64,000 nucleotides of DNA from DATKJS01 sp050015275 (GTDB taxonomy: Bacteria; Acidobacteriota; Aminicenantia; Aminicenantales; Saccharicenantaceae): assembly GCA_050015275.1 (NCBI GenBank), contig JBEKBS010000012.1:75165-139164 (forward strand), written 5' to 3'. Every line of letters begins with the position of its first letter. The stretch's first letter is position 1. Position numbers and translations under genes: made by a program. The notes under the pieces were generated by a model. That model was not told the DNA's origin. It saw only the letters and a list, made by a program, of their open reading frames with translations, and searched no databases. Positions 45,972 to 55,283 of the stretch are shown here, one piece after another.

Positions 45972-47698
45972 ACGACGGGAAGCGAGACCGTGAAGGTCGT
46001 GCCTTCGCCGAGACGGCTTTTCACCGAAATCGTGCCTTGGTGGGCGAGAACGATATGCTTGGCGATGGACAGGCCGAGGCCGGTCCCCCCAAGCTTCTTG
46101 GACCGCGACTTGTCGACGACGTAGAACCTCTCGAAAACATGGGGCAGGTGCTCCGCGTCGATCCCGATGCCCGTGTCCGCGACCTCGACCGTGAATCTGT
46201 CTCCCGCGGCCGCGAGCCGTAGCGTCACCCGGCCCTTTTCCGTATACTTGACGGCGTTGTCAACGAGGTTGATGAGGAGCCGTTCGATCTCGTAGGGATC
46301 GGCCATGACGGCGGGCAGGCCCTCGGCCGCTTCCAGGGCCAGCGTCAATCCTTTTTCGCCGGCCGGCTTTTCGAAGATCTTGACGACGTTCTCAACAAGG
46401 GCGCGTACGTCGACTTTTTCTTTCTGGAGCTTCGTCCCTTTCTCCTCGAGCGCCGAGAGGGCCAGGAGGTCGCCGACGATCGCAATCATGCGGTCGGTGT
46501 TTCTCTTGATGATTTCGAGGTAGGAGCGGTTCTCCGTCCCGGCCAAGGGTTCCATCGTCTCGACGAAGCCCTTGATCGCCGTCAAGGGCGTCTTGAGCTC
46601 ATGGGAAACATTGACGACAAAATCCTTCTTGACCTTCTCAAGGTTCCTGAAGTCGGTCACGTCATGGAGCATCACCACGTACCGCTCGCGGGACGGCAGG
46701 GGCGTGACGCTGCAGGAGAAGACCCTCTCGGCCAAGTTAAGCTCCTCGTCGACCCCGGACTTTGCAGCGCCCGCTCTCTTGATGATCTCGGCGAATTTCG
46801 AGCTGCGGACGACCTCCCAATAGGGCTTGCCCTCCGGCCGGTCGTTCTGGACGATCCGCCGGAAGCTCGCGTTGCTGAGGACGATCCTGGCGTCGCTGTC
46901 GAGAACGCAGAGCCCTTCCTTGATGGACGCCAGGATGCTGTCGAGTTCCTCGGTTTTGAGCCGGGTCTCCAGGAAAAGGGCGTTCAGCTCCGCCGTCATC
47001 GTGTTGAAGCTCCTGGCGAAAGACCTGAACTCTCTCCCGCGCTGCCTCTCGGAGACCTTGGCGTCGAAATTCCCCGCCGCGACCCGGACGGAGGCATCGA
47101 CAAAATCCCTGACCGGCCGGGCGATGCTGCGGGTGAAAAAGAAAGCGGCCCCGAGGGCCAGGAGGGTCACCAGGCCAAGCGTCTTGAGGAGGTCGGCCCG
47201 GAGCCGGTCGAAGAGCAGGTCCAGCTCCGTCATGAACAAGCTCAGGCGGAGGGCGCCCACGACCTTTCCTCCCGAGACAAGGGGCAAGCCCAGGTACATC
47301 ATTTCCCGGTTGAGGGTCGAGCTGCGGCGGAGGGACATGTGTTGCCGGCCTTGGAGGGCTTCGAAGATCTCCGGCCGGTAGAGATGGTTTTCCATGTCCT
47401 TCGGCTCTTTCTCGGAGTCGGCCAGGACCTGGCCGTCACTGCGGATGACTGTGATCCGCGTCGCGGTCTTCTTGCCGGCGGTCAAGACGTACTCTTCAAG
47501 ATTCCCCTTCCCCTCTCCGAGGAGATAGGGCAGGACGGGCTCTTCCAGGAGAGAGCCGAGATGCTCCAGGCCGGCGGCCTGCTCCTGGATATAGTGCGTC
47601 CGCATCAATCGCGGGGCGAAAAGGGCGATGCCGCCCGCCAGGAAGACGATGACGACCGCATAGCCAAGGAAGACCCGCAGAAAAAGCGATGGTCTCAT
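45968..47698 (-). CDS. phoR: Sensor histidine kinase PhoR
   Basis: 576 residues. TM1 (~8-28), periplasmic sensor (~29-170), TM2 (~172-190), HAMP (~190-243), PAS (~250-350), HisKA with phosphoacceptor His in VSHELKTPLTAIKGF (~367), and the HATPase domain with NLVDNAVKYTEKG (N box), DTGIGI (G1) and GGTGLGLSI (G2). Its gene overlaps phoB by 4 nt. The order phoB-phoR and the nearby pst-phoU genes support phosphate sensing. It overlaps the convergent cysteine synthase gene end by 4 nt. Confidence 0.88.
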   Translation of the reverse strand: MRPSLFLRVFLGYAVVIVFLAGGIALFAPRLMRTHYIQEQAAGLEHLGSLLEEPVLPYLLGEGKGNLEEYVLTAGKKTATRITVIRSDGQVLADSEKEPKDMENHLYRPEIFEALQGRQHMSLRRSSTLNREMMYLGLPLVSGGKVVGALRLSLFMTELDLLFDRLRADLLKTLGLVTLLALGAAFFFTRSIARPVRDFVDASVRVAAGNFDAKVSERQRGREFRSFARSFNTMTAELNALFLETRLKTEELDSILASIKEGLCVLDSDARIVLSNASFRRIVQNDRPEGKPYWEVVRSSKFAEIIKRAGAAKSGVDEELNLAERVFSCSVTPLPSRERYVVMLHDVTDFRNLEKVKKDFVVNVSHELKTPLTAIKGFVETMEPLAGTENRSYLEIIKRNTDRMIAIVGDLLALSALEEKGTKLQKEKVDVRALVENVVKIFEKPAGEKGLTLALEAAEGLPAVMADPYEIERLLINLVDNAVKYTEKGRVTLRLAAAGDRFTVEVADTGIGIDAEHLPHVFERFYVVDKSRSKKLGGTGLGLSIAKHIVLAHQGTISVKSRLGEGTTFTVSLPVV

Positions 47699-48372
47699 TC
47701 TTCGATCTTGTAACCTACGCCGCGGATATTCTTGATGAGCGACGCCGCGGTGCCCAGCTTCTCACGGAGATTCCGGATGTGGACATCGATGGTGCGGTCC
47801 ACGACGGCCTTTTCATGGCCCCAAAGGTGGTCCAGGATCTGGTCCCTGGTAAAGACACGGCCCCGGCGGGAGGCCAGCAGATGAAGGATCCTGAACTCGG
47901 TGGCCGTGAGGTCAATCGCGGTGCCAGCGAGGGTAACGCGGTGCCCGGCCGGGTCGATGACGAGCGGCCCCACGTCGAGCGGACGACCATCGGGGGCCTG
48001 GATCCCGCGCCTGAGGACAGCGTGGATGCGAGCGATGAGCTCCTTGACGGAAAACGGCTTAGTGACATAATCGTCGGCTCCCAGCTCGAGCCCGACGATC
48101 TTGTCCGTCTCCTGATCCTTGGCCGTCAGCATGATCACCGGGATCCGGGACAGGCCTTCGCTTTGCCGCAGGTGCCTGCAGACGTCGAGTCCGTCCATGT
48201 CGGGCAGCATGAGGTCGAGGAGGATGAGGTCCGGCCTCTCCCTCTGGAGGAAACGGTAGAGTCCCTCGGCTTCCTGGAAGCCCTCGAATCGGAATCCGGC
48301 TTTCTTGAGGTTGACCCTGAGCAGCTCGAGAATGTCGGATTCATCATCCAGAGCGGCGATCAGCAGCGACAT
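47695..48372 (-). CDS. phoB: Phosphate-type response regulator PhoB (OmpR family)
   Basis: 225 residues from the ATG at 48372. Receiver domain: acidic pocket LDDESD (~9-12), phosphorylated Asp in ILLDLMLPDMDG (~54) and Lys in DYVTKPFS (~105). The C-terminal OmpR winged helix includes LTATEFRILHLLASRRGRVFTR in two parts (~155) and the recognition helix VDVHIRNLREKLG-like TIDVHIRNLREKLG (~195). An in-frame ATG at 48408 overlaps a TATAAT hexamer (complement of 48408-48413 region), which would make it untranslated, so the shorter start is preferred. Confidence 0.88.
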   Translation of the reverse strand: MSLLIAALDDESDILELLRVNLKKAGFRFEGFQEAEGLYRFLQRERPDLILLDLMLPDMDGLDVCRHLRQSEGLSRIPVIMLTAKDQETDKIVGLELGADDYVTKPFSVKELIARIHAVLRRGIQAPDGRPLDVGPLVIDPAGHRVTLAGTAIDLTATEFRILHLLASRRGRVFTRDQILDHLWGHEKAVVDRTIDVHIRNLREKLGTAASLIKNIRGVGYKIEE

Positions 48373-48459
48373 CTTCGGGCCCGTTTCGGCCATCCCGGCC
48401 GGACTCATTATAAAAGAAAATTGCCTTGGGATATAGAGAATTTTTTGCCCCGGGGAAAT

Positions 48460-48514
48460 ATTAACTGGTCCCGGACAATTCCTTAATCGGCGGCTAACAG
48501 AGGACCTCCATGAT
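48460..48514 (+). promoter_or_regulatory. Candidate PhoB box and -10 facing the gene at 48532
   Basis: Hexamers ATTAAC (48460-48465), CTTAAT (48482-48487) and GCTAAC (48493-48498) have 22- and 11-bp spacing, then 10 nt to a -10-like CATGAT (48509-48514). The layout is identical to the porin promoter at 55284-55338. Direct repeats with 11-bp period ending 10-11 bp before the -10 are the known form of PhoB-activated promoters. Confidence 0.55.
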
Positions 48515-48531
48515 CAAGGCCGAGAAGACCC

Positions 48532-48882
48532 ATGGAGGACTTTCGAGCCGCGCGCCGTTGCTTTCATTCGGCCTTCCGCAGTCTCGCAAAGGTCGCCCGC
48601 ATCGCCACCGCCCTCCTCTTTCTCCCCCTTCTCCTTTTATTCCTGAAAATGGCCGATCCCGGCCCCATGGTCTGGGAGGCGCTGAAGGGCCGAGGCCGGA
48701 CAGTATTCGTTATGATCGTCATCGTCTCGCTCGTCGCGTCGGTGGATTCATTCCTCTCGATCGTGGCGAGCTATCGGGGCTTGTCGGGATTTCGTTTGGG
48801 GCCATCCCTTCTCTTCGCGGCCGGGTCGCTGAACATCGTCATGGCCTGCCATTGGTTTCTATCTCCGCCTCTGGTCCCATGA
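48532..48882 (+). CDS. Small membrane protein, candidate PhoB target
   Basis: 116 residues with three hydrophobic helices (about 22-42, 56-80 and 88-108) and a basic N terminus. No recognised family. The ribosome-binding site is weak (GAGAAG), and it could start elsewhere, so I am only moderately sure it is a gene. A PhoB-box-like repeat precedes it by about 18 nt. Confidence 0.42.
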   Translation: MEDFRAARRCFHSAFRSLAKVARIATALLFLPLLLLFLKMADPGPMVWEALKGRGRTVFVMIVIVSLVASVDSFLSIVASYRGLSGFRLGPSLLFAAGSLNIVMACHWFLSPPLVP

Positions 48883-48984
48883 CGAGCCGTCTCGCCCGCC
48901 TTCGTCCCGTAGCCGATGCTGCATTCGGTTGCCCGGGCTTCCGAACAAGGATATAATGAAAATGACGATCGGAGGGTTAAGAAC

Positions 48985-49722
48985 ATGAGCAAATTTGTCC
49001 TGGCTGTTCTCGTCCTAGGCTTTGGTTTCGCGGGCCTCGCCGCGGCCAAAGGGAAATTCGAGGAAGACACGATCCCGACCTCAAAAGGGAATCTTGTCCT
49101 GACCTTTCTCGGCCACGGTTCGCTGATGATGGGCTTCGGCGGAAAGATCATCCAGGTCGACCCATTCAGCCAGGTGGCGGACTACAGCCAGCTGCCCAAG
49201 GCCGACCTCGTCCTCATCACCCATGACCATTACGATCATCTTGACCTCAAGGCGCTCCAGGCCATTCTCAAGCCGGAGACGATCATCGTCGCGTCCAAAG
49301 CCTGTGCCGGCAAGGTCAAGGACGCCGTCATCATGGGCAACGGGGATTCCCGGACCGACCTGGATCTGGCCATTGAGGCCGTCCCGGCCTACAACATCGT
49401 CAACAAGAGGCCGGACGGGAACCCGTTCCATCCGAAGGGCGCCGGCAACGGGTATATCGTCACCTTTGGCGACAAGCGCGTGTACATCGCCGGGGACACC
49501 GAGAACACCCCGGAAATGAGGGCCCTGAAAAACATTGATGTCGCCTTCCTCCCCATGAACCTCCCCTACACGATGACCCCCGGCATGGTTGCCGACGCCG
49601 CCAAGGCCTTCAGGCCCAGGATCCTCTATCCCTACCATTTCGGGGAAACGGACACGTCAAAGCTCGTGAAGCTCCTTCAGGCGGAAAAGGGGATCGAGGT
49701 CCGGGTCCGGAAGATGAGCTGA
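48985..49722 (+). CDS. Secreted metallo-beta-lactamase-fold hydrolase (UlaG/RomA-like)
   Basis: 245 residues from the ATG at 48985, with GGAGGG 8 nt upstream and a signal peptide (1-20). Metal-binding motif THDHYDHLD (~77-85), then an AGDTE motif (~172) and a C-terminal YPYHFGETD (~213). The N-terminal LTFLGHGSLMM is typical of UlaG-like lactonases and N-acyl phosphatidylethanolamine phospholipase D relatives. Likely a periplasmic hydrolase of unknown substrate. It lies convergent to phoU. Confidence 0.8.
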   Translation: MSKFVLAVLVLGFGFAGLAAAKGKFEEDTIPTSKGNLVLTFLGHGSLMMGFGGKIIQVDPFSQVADYSQLPKADLVLITHDHYDHLDLKALQAILKPETIIVASKACAGKVKDAVIMGNGDSRTDLDLAIEAVPAYNIVNKRPDGNPFHPKGAGNGYIVTFGDKRVYIAGDTENTPEMRALKNIDVAFLPMNLPYTMTPGMVADAAKAFRPRILYPYHFGETDTSKLVKLLQAEKGIEVRVRKMS

Positions 49723-49745
49723 GCGCCCGGCCGCTTTTCTCCCAG

Positions 49746-50453
49746 CTATTCTTTCCCGGGGCAGCCCTTGAGGCCGGTGAACCGGCCTTCCTCGATGTGG
49801 TGCTTGATGGTCTTGCCCTTGACCATGTAGATCACGTCCTCGCCGATGTTCGTCGCGTGGTCCGCGATCCTCTCGAGATGGCGGCCGACGAGGATCAGGT
49901 CCACCGCCCGAGTGATGGTCTCCGGGTCTTCCATCATGAACGTCAGGAGCTCCCGGAAGATCTGACCGTTGAGCTGGTCCACTTGGTCGTCCCGCTGGCA
50001 GACGTTTTTCGCCAGGTCTGCGTCGCCGCTGACGAAGGCGTTGAGGGCGTCCCGGACCATCCCCTGGGCCAGCTCCGCCATCCGGGGGATGTCGATGAGC
50101 GGCTTGAGCTGAGGGAACTTGAGGAGCTCGAGGGTCCGCTCGGCGATGTTGACCGCCAGGTCGCCGATCCGTTCGAGGTCGCTCCCGATCTTCATGGCCG
50201 AGGTGATGAACCGGAGGTCCGCCGCCATGGGCTGCCGGAGGGCCAGGAGCCGCATAGCCATCTCATCGATCTCGATGTCCAGGCGGTTGATGTCCTCCTC
50301 TTTTTTCAGGACTTCGCAGGCCATCTCTTCCTTCCGGTCCTTGAGCCCGCGGACGGCCAGGCCGATCTGCTCTTCAGCCCGCGACGCCATCTCCAGGAGT
50401 TTTTCCTTGAGGTCCTTGAGCTCCTCATCAAAGGGGCGTTCTGTTGTTGGCAT
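49746..50453 (-). CDS. phoU: Phosphate transport regulator PhoU
   Basis: 235 residues from the ATG at 50453 (GGAGGATCC upstream). Two related three-helix halves, each with a metal-binding E/DxxxD-type motif: GSDLERIGDLAVNIAE (~97) and GRHLERIADHATNIGED (~197). PhoU binds PstB and PhoR to signal phosphate sufficiency. Last gene of the pstSCAB-phoU group. Confidence 0.94.
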   Translation of the reverse strand: MPTTERPFDEELKDLKEKLLEMASRAEEQIGLAVRGLKDRKEEMACEVLKKEEDINRLDIEIDEMAMRLLALRQPMAADLRFITSAMKIGSDLERIGDLAVNIAERTLELLKFPQLKPLIDIPRMAELAQGMVRDALNAFVSGDADLAKNVCQRDDQVDQLNGQIFRELLTFMMEDPETITRAVDLILVGRHLERIADHATNIGEDVIYMVKGKTIKHHIEEGRFTGLKGCPGKE

Positions 50454-50483
50454 GGATCCTCCCTGGCGCCGCGTCAATCCGCG

Positions 50484-51254
50484 TCATCCGAACCGGCCGG
50501 TGATGTAATCCTCGGTCAGCTTGCTTGACGGGTTCGTGAACACTTTTTCTGTGGCGTCGAACTCGATGAGCTCCCCGAGCATCATGAAGGCCGTGAAGTC
50601 CGAAACTCGGGCCGCCTGCTGCATATTGTGGGTCACGATGACGACAGTGTAGCTTTTTTTTAGCGTTTGAATCAAGTCCTCGATCTTGGCCGTGGCGATG
50701 GGGTCGATGGCCGAGCAGGGCTCGTCGAAAAGCACGACCTCCGGCTCGACGGCCAGGGCCCGGGCGATGCACAGCCGCTGCTGCTGCCCGCCCGACAGGG
50801 CAAAAGCGTTTTTGTCCAGCCGATCTTTGACTTCATCCCAGAGGGCCGATCCCCGAAGGCTCTTCTCGACGACATCTTCCAGTTTCCGTCGCTCCCTCAT
50901 GCCGTTGATCCGGAGGCCGTAGGCGATGTTGTCGAAGATGGACTTGGGGAAGGGATTGGGCTTCTGAAAGACCATGCCCACGCGGCGCCGGAGCTCCACG
51001 ACGTCCACGTCCGGATCGTGGATGTTCTTCCCATCGAGGCGGATCGTCCCCTCCATCCGTATCCCGGGAATCACGTCGTTCATCCGATTGAGAGTCCGGA
51101 TGAAGGTCGATTTGCCGCATCCCGAGGGGCCGATGATGGCCGTGACCCGGTTCCCGGCGCAGGCGATGCTGACGTTTTTCAGGGCCCGCGCGGGACCATA
51201 AAAAAAATTCAGGTCCTTGGTTTCGATCTTCGGGGGCGTCGTTCCGTCGCTCAT
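50484..51254 (-). CDS. pstB: Phosphate ABC transporter ATP-binding protein PstB
   Basis: 256 residues from the ATG at 51254. Walker A GPSGCGKST (~40), Q-loop MVFQKPNPFPKSIFDN (PstB hallmark, ~88), signature LSGGQQQR (~151), Walker B VVLFDEPCSAIDP (~170), with the D-loop Ser-Ala typical of PstB, and THNMQQAARVSD. Its ATG overlaps the pstA stop (TGATG). The frame upstream to 51857 lies inside pstA in another phase. Confidence 0.96.
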   Translation of the reverse strand: MSDGTTPPKIETKDLNFFYGPARALKNVSIACAGNRVTAIIGPSGCGKSTFIRTLNRMNDVIPGIRMEGTIRLDGKNIHDPDVDVVELRRRVGMVFQKPNPFPKSIFDNIAYGLRINGMRERRKLEDVVEKSLRGSALWDEVKDRLDKNAFALSGGQQQRLCIARALAVEPEVVLFDEPCSAIDPIATAKIEDLIQTLKKSYTVVIVTHNMQQAARVSDFTAFMMLGELIEFDATEKVFTNPSSKLTEDYITGRFG

Positions 51255-52111
51255 CAGCGTTTCCTTCTCAGTCTGAACCTGATGACGATGGCCGTCATGT
51301 TCATGCCGAGCACCAGGACGATCAGGACCAGGGCTGTCCCGTAGGCTAGCGGCCGGACCTGCTCGATCTGATGATGCTGAGTGGCCATGATGTAAAGGTG
51401 GTACGGGAGGGCCATGAACTGGTCTCCCAGGGATTTCGGAAGATAGGGCAGGAAGAAGGCCGCCCCCGTGAAGAGGATGGGCGCCGTCTCCCCCGCCGCC
51501 CGGGCCAGGCCGAGAACGGTCCCCGTCAGCATGCCGGGAACGGCGTAGGGCAGGACGTTGGTCCGGATGGACTGCCATTTGGTCGCGCCGAGCGCCAACG
51601 CGCCTTCGCGGTAGGAATTGGGGACGGTTTTCAGGGCCTCCTCGCTGGCCGTGATGGTCCAGGGGAGCGTCATGAGCCCCAGGGTGAGTCCGGCGGAGAG
51701 GACGGACGTCCCGAAGCGCATGATGTTGACGAACAGGATGACTCCGAAGAGGCCATAGACGATGGACGGCACGCCGGACAGATTCCGGATGGACAGCCGG
51801 ATGAGGCGGGTCAGGCGGCCCTGCCTGGCATATTCGTTGAGGTAGATCGCGGCGCACATACCCAAGGGCACGGCCAGGATCGCCGTGATGAGAGTCACCA
51901 GGAAGGTCCCGAAGATGGCCGGGAAGATCCCGCCTTGGGTCATCCCTTTTCGCGGGGCCTGGGTCAGGAACTCCCAGCTGATCGCGCCGCCGCCCTTGCG
52001 CCCGATGTCGTAAAGGAAAAGGAGAAGGACGGCCAGGACAACGTAGAGACAGGCGCGGAGCATGAAGAAGCCCAGGAACTGGGCGATCTTTTTCTGCGTG
52101 GCCTGTTTCAC
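51254..52111 (-). CDS. pstA: Phosphate ABC transporter permease PstA
   Basis: 285 residues if started at the GTG at 52111, which overlaps the pstC stop as GTGA and gives a family-like N terminus (KQATQKKIAQF). Six transmembrane helices; the permease EAA loop is in REGALALGATKWQSIRTNVLP (in two parts, ~195). The PstA signature GIFPAIFGTFLVTL is near 62. Confidence 0.93.
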   Translation of the reverse strand: MKQATQKKIAQFLGFFMLRACLYVVLAVLLLFLYDIGRKGGGAISWEFLTQAPRKGMTQGGIFPAIFGTFLVTLITAILAVPLGMCAAIYLNEYARQGRLTRLIRLSIRNLSGVPSIVYGLFGVILFVNIMRFGTSVLSAGLTLGLMTLPWTITASEEALKTVPNSYREGALALGATKWQSIRTNVLPYAVPGMLTGTVLGLARAAGETAPILFTGAAFFLPYLPKSLGDQFMALPYHLYIMATQHHQIEQVRPLAYGTALVLIVLVLGMNMTAIVIRFRLRRKR

Positions 52112-53001
52112 TGCTCGCGCTCCTGGTATTTGTGGAGGATGACGTCGGCGGCCATGTTGACGATGAAGGTCATGATGAACAGGACGAGACCGATGGCGAA
52201 GAGCGCGTAGTAATGCGTCGTATAATACGGGACTTCGCCGAGCTCGATGGCGATGTTGGCCGTCATGGTCCGGACGGAGCTCAGGAAGCTGTGCGGGAAG
52301 GTGCGGGCGTTGCCCGTGGCCATCAGGACGGTCATGGTCTCTCCGATGGCCCGGCCCATCCCTAGCATGCAGGCGGCGATGATGCCGGACAGGGCGGCCG
52401 GGACTTTCACCCGGAAGAGCGTCTGCCACCGCGAGGCGCCGAGGGCCAGGGAGGCCTCGTAGTAAGCGGGCGGCACGGCGTTCAACGAGTCCTCGGAGAT
52501 ACTGATTATCGTCGGCAGGGACATGATCGCCAGCAGGACACTCCCGTTGATGGCGTTCAGTCCGTTGCCGATGTGGAAGATCCTGGCGATGGCCGGTCCG
52601 AACAGGACGATCCCCAGAAAACCGACGACGACCGAGGGGACCGCTGCCAGGATTTCGACGATCGGCTTGACGATCTCTCGGACACGCCAGTGGGCGACAT
52701 CCGAGAGGTACGCGGCGACGCCGATGCCGATGGGAACGGCTAGGAGAAGGGCGCCGCCCGTCACCATGAGCGTGCTCACGATCATGGACAGGATGCCGAA
52801 CTCCCCCTTCTCCGGGGACGTGGGGTCCCAGTTCTTCTTCAGGAGGAATTCGGAAAGACGGATCTCTTTAAAAGCGGGGATGGCGGTGTAGAGAAGAGTT
52901 ACGAAGATGCCGATCAGGACCAAAATGGCCAGAATGCCGCAGGTTAAGAAGAAGGCCCTGATGGCGGACTCCTTGAGGTTTGCCCATGTCCTCTTTTTCA
53001 T
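52108..53001 (-). CDS. pstC: Phosphate ABC transporter permease PstC
   Basis: 297 residues. Six transmembrane helices, with AAVPSVVVGFLGI (~118) and the EAA loop YEASLALGASRWQTLFRV (~186) that contacts PstB. Inner-membrane permease pairing with PstA. It begins 62 nt after the pstS stop. Confidence 0.94.
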   Translation of the reverse strand: MKKRTWANLKESAIRAFFLTCGILAILVLIGIFVTLLYTAIPAFKEIRLSEFLLKKNWDPTSPEKGEFGILSMIVSTLMVTGGALLLAVPIGIGVAAYLSDVAHWRVREIVKPIVEILAAVPSVVVGFLGIVLFGPAIARIFHIGNGLNAINGSVLLAIMSLPTIISISEDSLNAVPPAYYEASLALGASRWQTLFRVKVPAALSGIIAACMLGMGRAIGETMTVLMATGNARTFPHSFLSSVRTMTANIAIELGEVPYYTTHYYALFAIGLVLFIMTFIVNMAADVILHKYQEREQ

Positions 53002-53063
53002 CCGTCAACCAGGGCCCTCTCTCACCTGCTCTAATCTATGTGATTACCTTGGCGCCCGTCAAA

Positions 53064-53960
53064 TCACTTGAGGTTCTTATCGTTCTCGGCCTTGTGGCCG
53101 GCGCTGATGGCGAAGAAGCCTTCGCGCTCAACGATCGCCTGCCCTTCCGGGCCCATTTCCCAGGCGATGAACTGGGCGATTTCCGCGCCCGGCTTGCCGT
53201 TCGTGGCCTGGAAGAGCGGCCGCGAGATCGGGTATTTGCCGGAGTCGATGGCGGCCTTGTCCGTCGGGGCGAAGGCCTCTCCGTCGCGGGTCTTGGAGAT
53301 GTTCAGGACCCTGAGGCCCTTCCGGATCTTTCCATCTTTGTCGTAGAGGTAGCCTACCCCGACGTAGCCGACCCCGGCCTCGTCCTGGAGGATGCCCTCG
53401 ATGATCTGGGCGTTGCCGTTCATTTCCTTCACGTCGGTCGAAAAATTCTTGTTCCCGAGGACGAATTCCTGCATGAAACCGTAGGTGCCGGAGTTGGACT
53501 GACGGCCGTAGAGGGAGACGGCCTTGTCATAAGGGCCCACCATCTTCCAATTCTTGATCTCGCCCCGGTAGAGGGCGCCGACCTGGGCCATCGTGAGCCT
53601 CTCGATGGGATTCTTCTCATTGACGACGATGCTCAGGCCGTCGACGCCGATGACGAAGAACCGGGGCGAGACGCCCTTTTCCCAAGCCTGCTCGATTTCC
53701 TTCTTTTTCCACTCCCGGGAGTGGTCGGCGATGTCGCAGGTCTTGTTGATGAGGCCTGTGATGCCCGTGCCGGACCCGCCCCCGAGGACGGCGATGGCCG
53801 TGCCGGGGTTCTTGCCCATGTACTCCTCGGCCAGGATCTGGACGAGGTTGACCAGGGTATCCGAGCCCTTGATCTGGATCATCTTCTTGGCCGGGGCGGC
53901 CATGAGGACGGTCGCCAGGAGGCCGATGGCCGCCAGGGCGATGGTGAGTGTCTTTTTCAT
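53064..53960 (-). CDS. pstS: Periplasmic phosphate-binding protein PstS
   Basis: 298 residues with a signal peptide (1-21). Phosphate-contact segments: IKGSDTLVNLVQ (~31), GGGSGTGITGL (~62, with the Ser-Gly-Thr that H-bonds phosphate), Asp/Ser in CDIADHSREWK and RQSNSGTYGF (~155). GGAGG precedes the ATG. Delivers inorganic phosphate to PstCA. Confidence 0.94.
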   Translation of the reverse strand: MKKTLTIALAAIGLLATVLMAAPAKKMIQIKGSDTLVNLVQILAEEYMGKNPGTAIAVLGGGSGTGITGLINKTCDIADHSREWKKKEIEQAWEKGVSPRFFVIGVDGLSIVVNEKNPIERLTMAQVGALYRGEIKNWKMVGPYDKAVSLYGRQSNSGTYGFMQEFVLGNKNFSTDVKEMNGNAQIIEGILQDEAGVGYVGVGYLYDKDGKIRKGLRVLNISKTRDGEAFAPTDKAAIDSGKYPISRPLFQATNGKPGAEIAQFIAWEMGPEGQAIVEREGFFAISAGHKAENDKNLK

Positions 53961-54009
53961 TTCATTCCTCCGTTTTTTGTGGATGTTTTTGCTATAGCTT
54001 TTTCGATTG

Positions 54010-55173
54010 TCAGAATGACAGGAAAAACGTGATGTTGAAGGCGATATCTGAATTCGAGGTGGCCGTCGCCTTATACTGCGTCCCGTCTTTATATTGATAG
54101 AACCAAATATTCGGTTGGAACTTCAGGCTGCTGTGCAACGGAGCCCAATCGAGACCCAGGATCGTCAGGTTCATGTCTTTCAACCGGTTCTCGCTGTTCG
54201 GGACATAGCTATCGTAGCGGGCGAAGGCGCTGAGCTTGTCCTGGATGAGGCCGTAGCGGCCGAACACCGACCAGCCGGAGACGTTGTACTTTACGAACGA
54301 AGAGGTCTGGTTGAGGTCGTTCTTGTAGACGAACCATTCGCCGCCGAGAACCAGGTTCTTGACCATCTCGAAAGAGGAGTCGAGCTTGTAGGTTGTGGCC
54401 CCGGGCGCCGTTTCCAGGGGGTAGGCGGTTTTGGGGAGCTGCCGGGCATAGTCGATGTAGCCGACGACAGAGAACCCTTGAACGGGGATGAGCTGGAGCT
54501 GGCCGCTGAACTTCTTATACTGGTCGTTTTCTAAGTGGGCGTAGCCGGCGCCGTTGACGACCTGAACGCCATAGCGGAGATACTTCGTCGCGGATCCCTG
54601 CAGACTCGCCCCGATGTCGGCGCTCGAGGCATTGATGTCAACTCCCGTGATGTCTTTGTAGCCATCGAGCAAAGTCTTCGCCACGCTCCGGTAGCCCCAC
54701 TTTGATTCGGACAGACTGAAGGTCAGCGTTTCCTCCATGCCGACCTTGAAGGTCTGATTCTCGATGAGGAAATTCGACCATTCAAAATACAGGTTCTTGA
54801 CGAAGGGCCTCAGTTTGTCGTCCTTACTCAAGGTCGTCCCCGACACCGGCGTGCCGGTCAGAGCGACCCCGGTGACATTGGCCGTGTTGTCGGCATCCAG
54901 ACGGAACCGGAACTTCAGGTTGTCACTGATCTTGTTTTCGTAGGTGAAATAGGCCCGCCTAAAGATGAATTGGTTGCTGAGATACGCAACGGTCGGGTCC
55001 GTGGGCTTCAGGGTGATCGGGCCGGCATCGCTCAGATAAAACCTATAGTCGAGGTAGACCGTCGCGCTGAAGGTCTGCGTCGAGGGGGTCGTCGTCTGAG
55101 CCAGCGCTTTGGCCAGGGGCAAAACCAGCGTGCCGAAGACGAGGGCCAGGATCAACTTTTGTCTCATACCCAT
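54010..55173 (-). CDS. Outer-membrane porin, probably phosphate-induced (OprP/OprO-like)
   Basis: 387 residues from the ATG at 55173 (GGAG 8 nt upstream). Signal peptide (1-24), then alternating beta strands throughout, with the RRAYFTYENKISDNLKFRFRLD start typical of phosphate-selective porins and a terminal Phe (FFLSF) used for outer-membrane insertion. Position 50 nt upstream of pstS and a PhoB-like promoter suggest it admits phosphate. It is not possible to tell phosphate from pyrophosphate selectivity by sequence. Confidence 0.85.
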   Translation of the reverse strand: MGMRQKLILALVFGTLVLPLAKALAQTTTPSTQTFSATVYLDYRFYLSDAGPITLKPTDPTVAYLSNQFIFRRAYFTYENKISDNLKFRFRLDADNTANVTGVALTGTPVSGTTLSKDDKLRPFVKNLYFEWSNFLIENQTFKVGMEETLTFSLSESKWGYRSVAKTLLDGYKDITGVDINASSADIGASLQGSATKYLRYGVQVVNGAGYAHLENDQYKKFSGQLQLIPVQGFSVVGYIDYARQLPKTAYPLETAPGATTYKLDSSFEMVKNLVLGGEWFVYKNDLNQTSSFVKYNVSGWSVFGRYGLIQDKLSAFARYDSYVPNSENRLKDMNLTILGLDWAPLHSSLKFQPNIWFYQYKDGTQYKATATSNSDIAFNITFFLSF

Positions 55174-55283
55174 ACTTGTGTCTCCTTTCAAAATCCTCGT
55201 TTTTGCATTTCTGCCAAGATCCGGTGCACCTTGACCTCCCTCGGCTTGGCTTTCTTGGGAGGGAACTCGGATGGTCCACGTAT

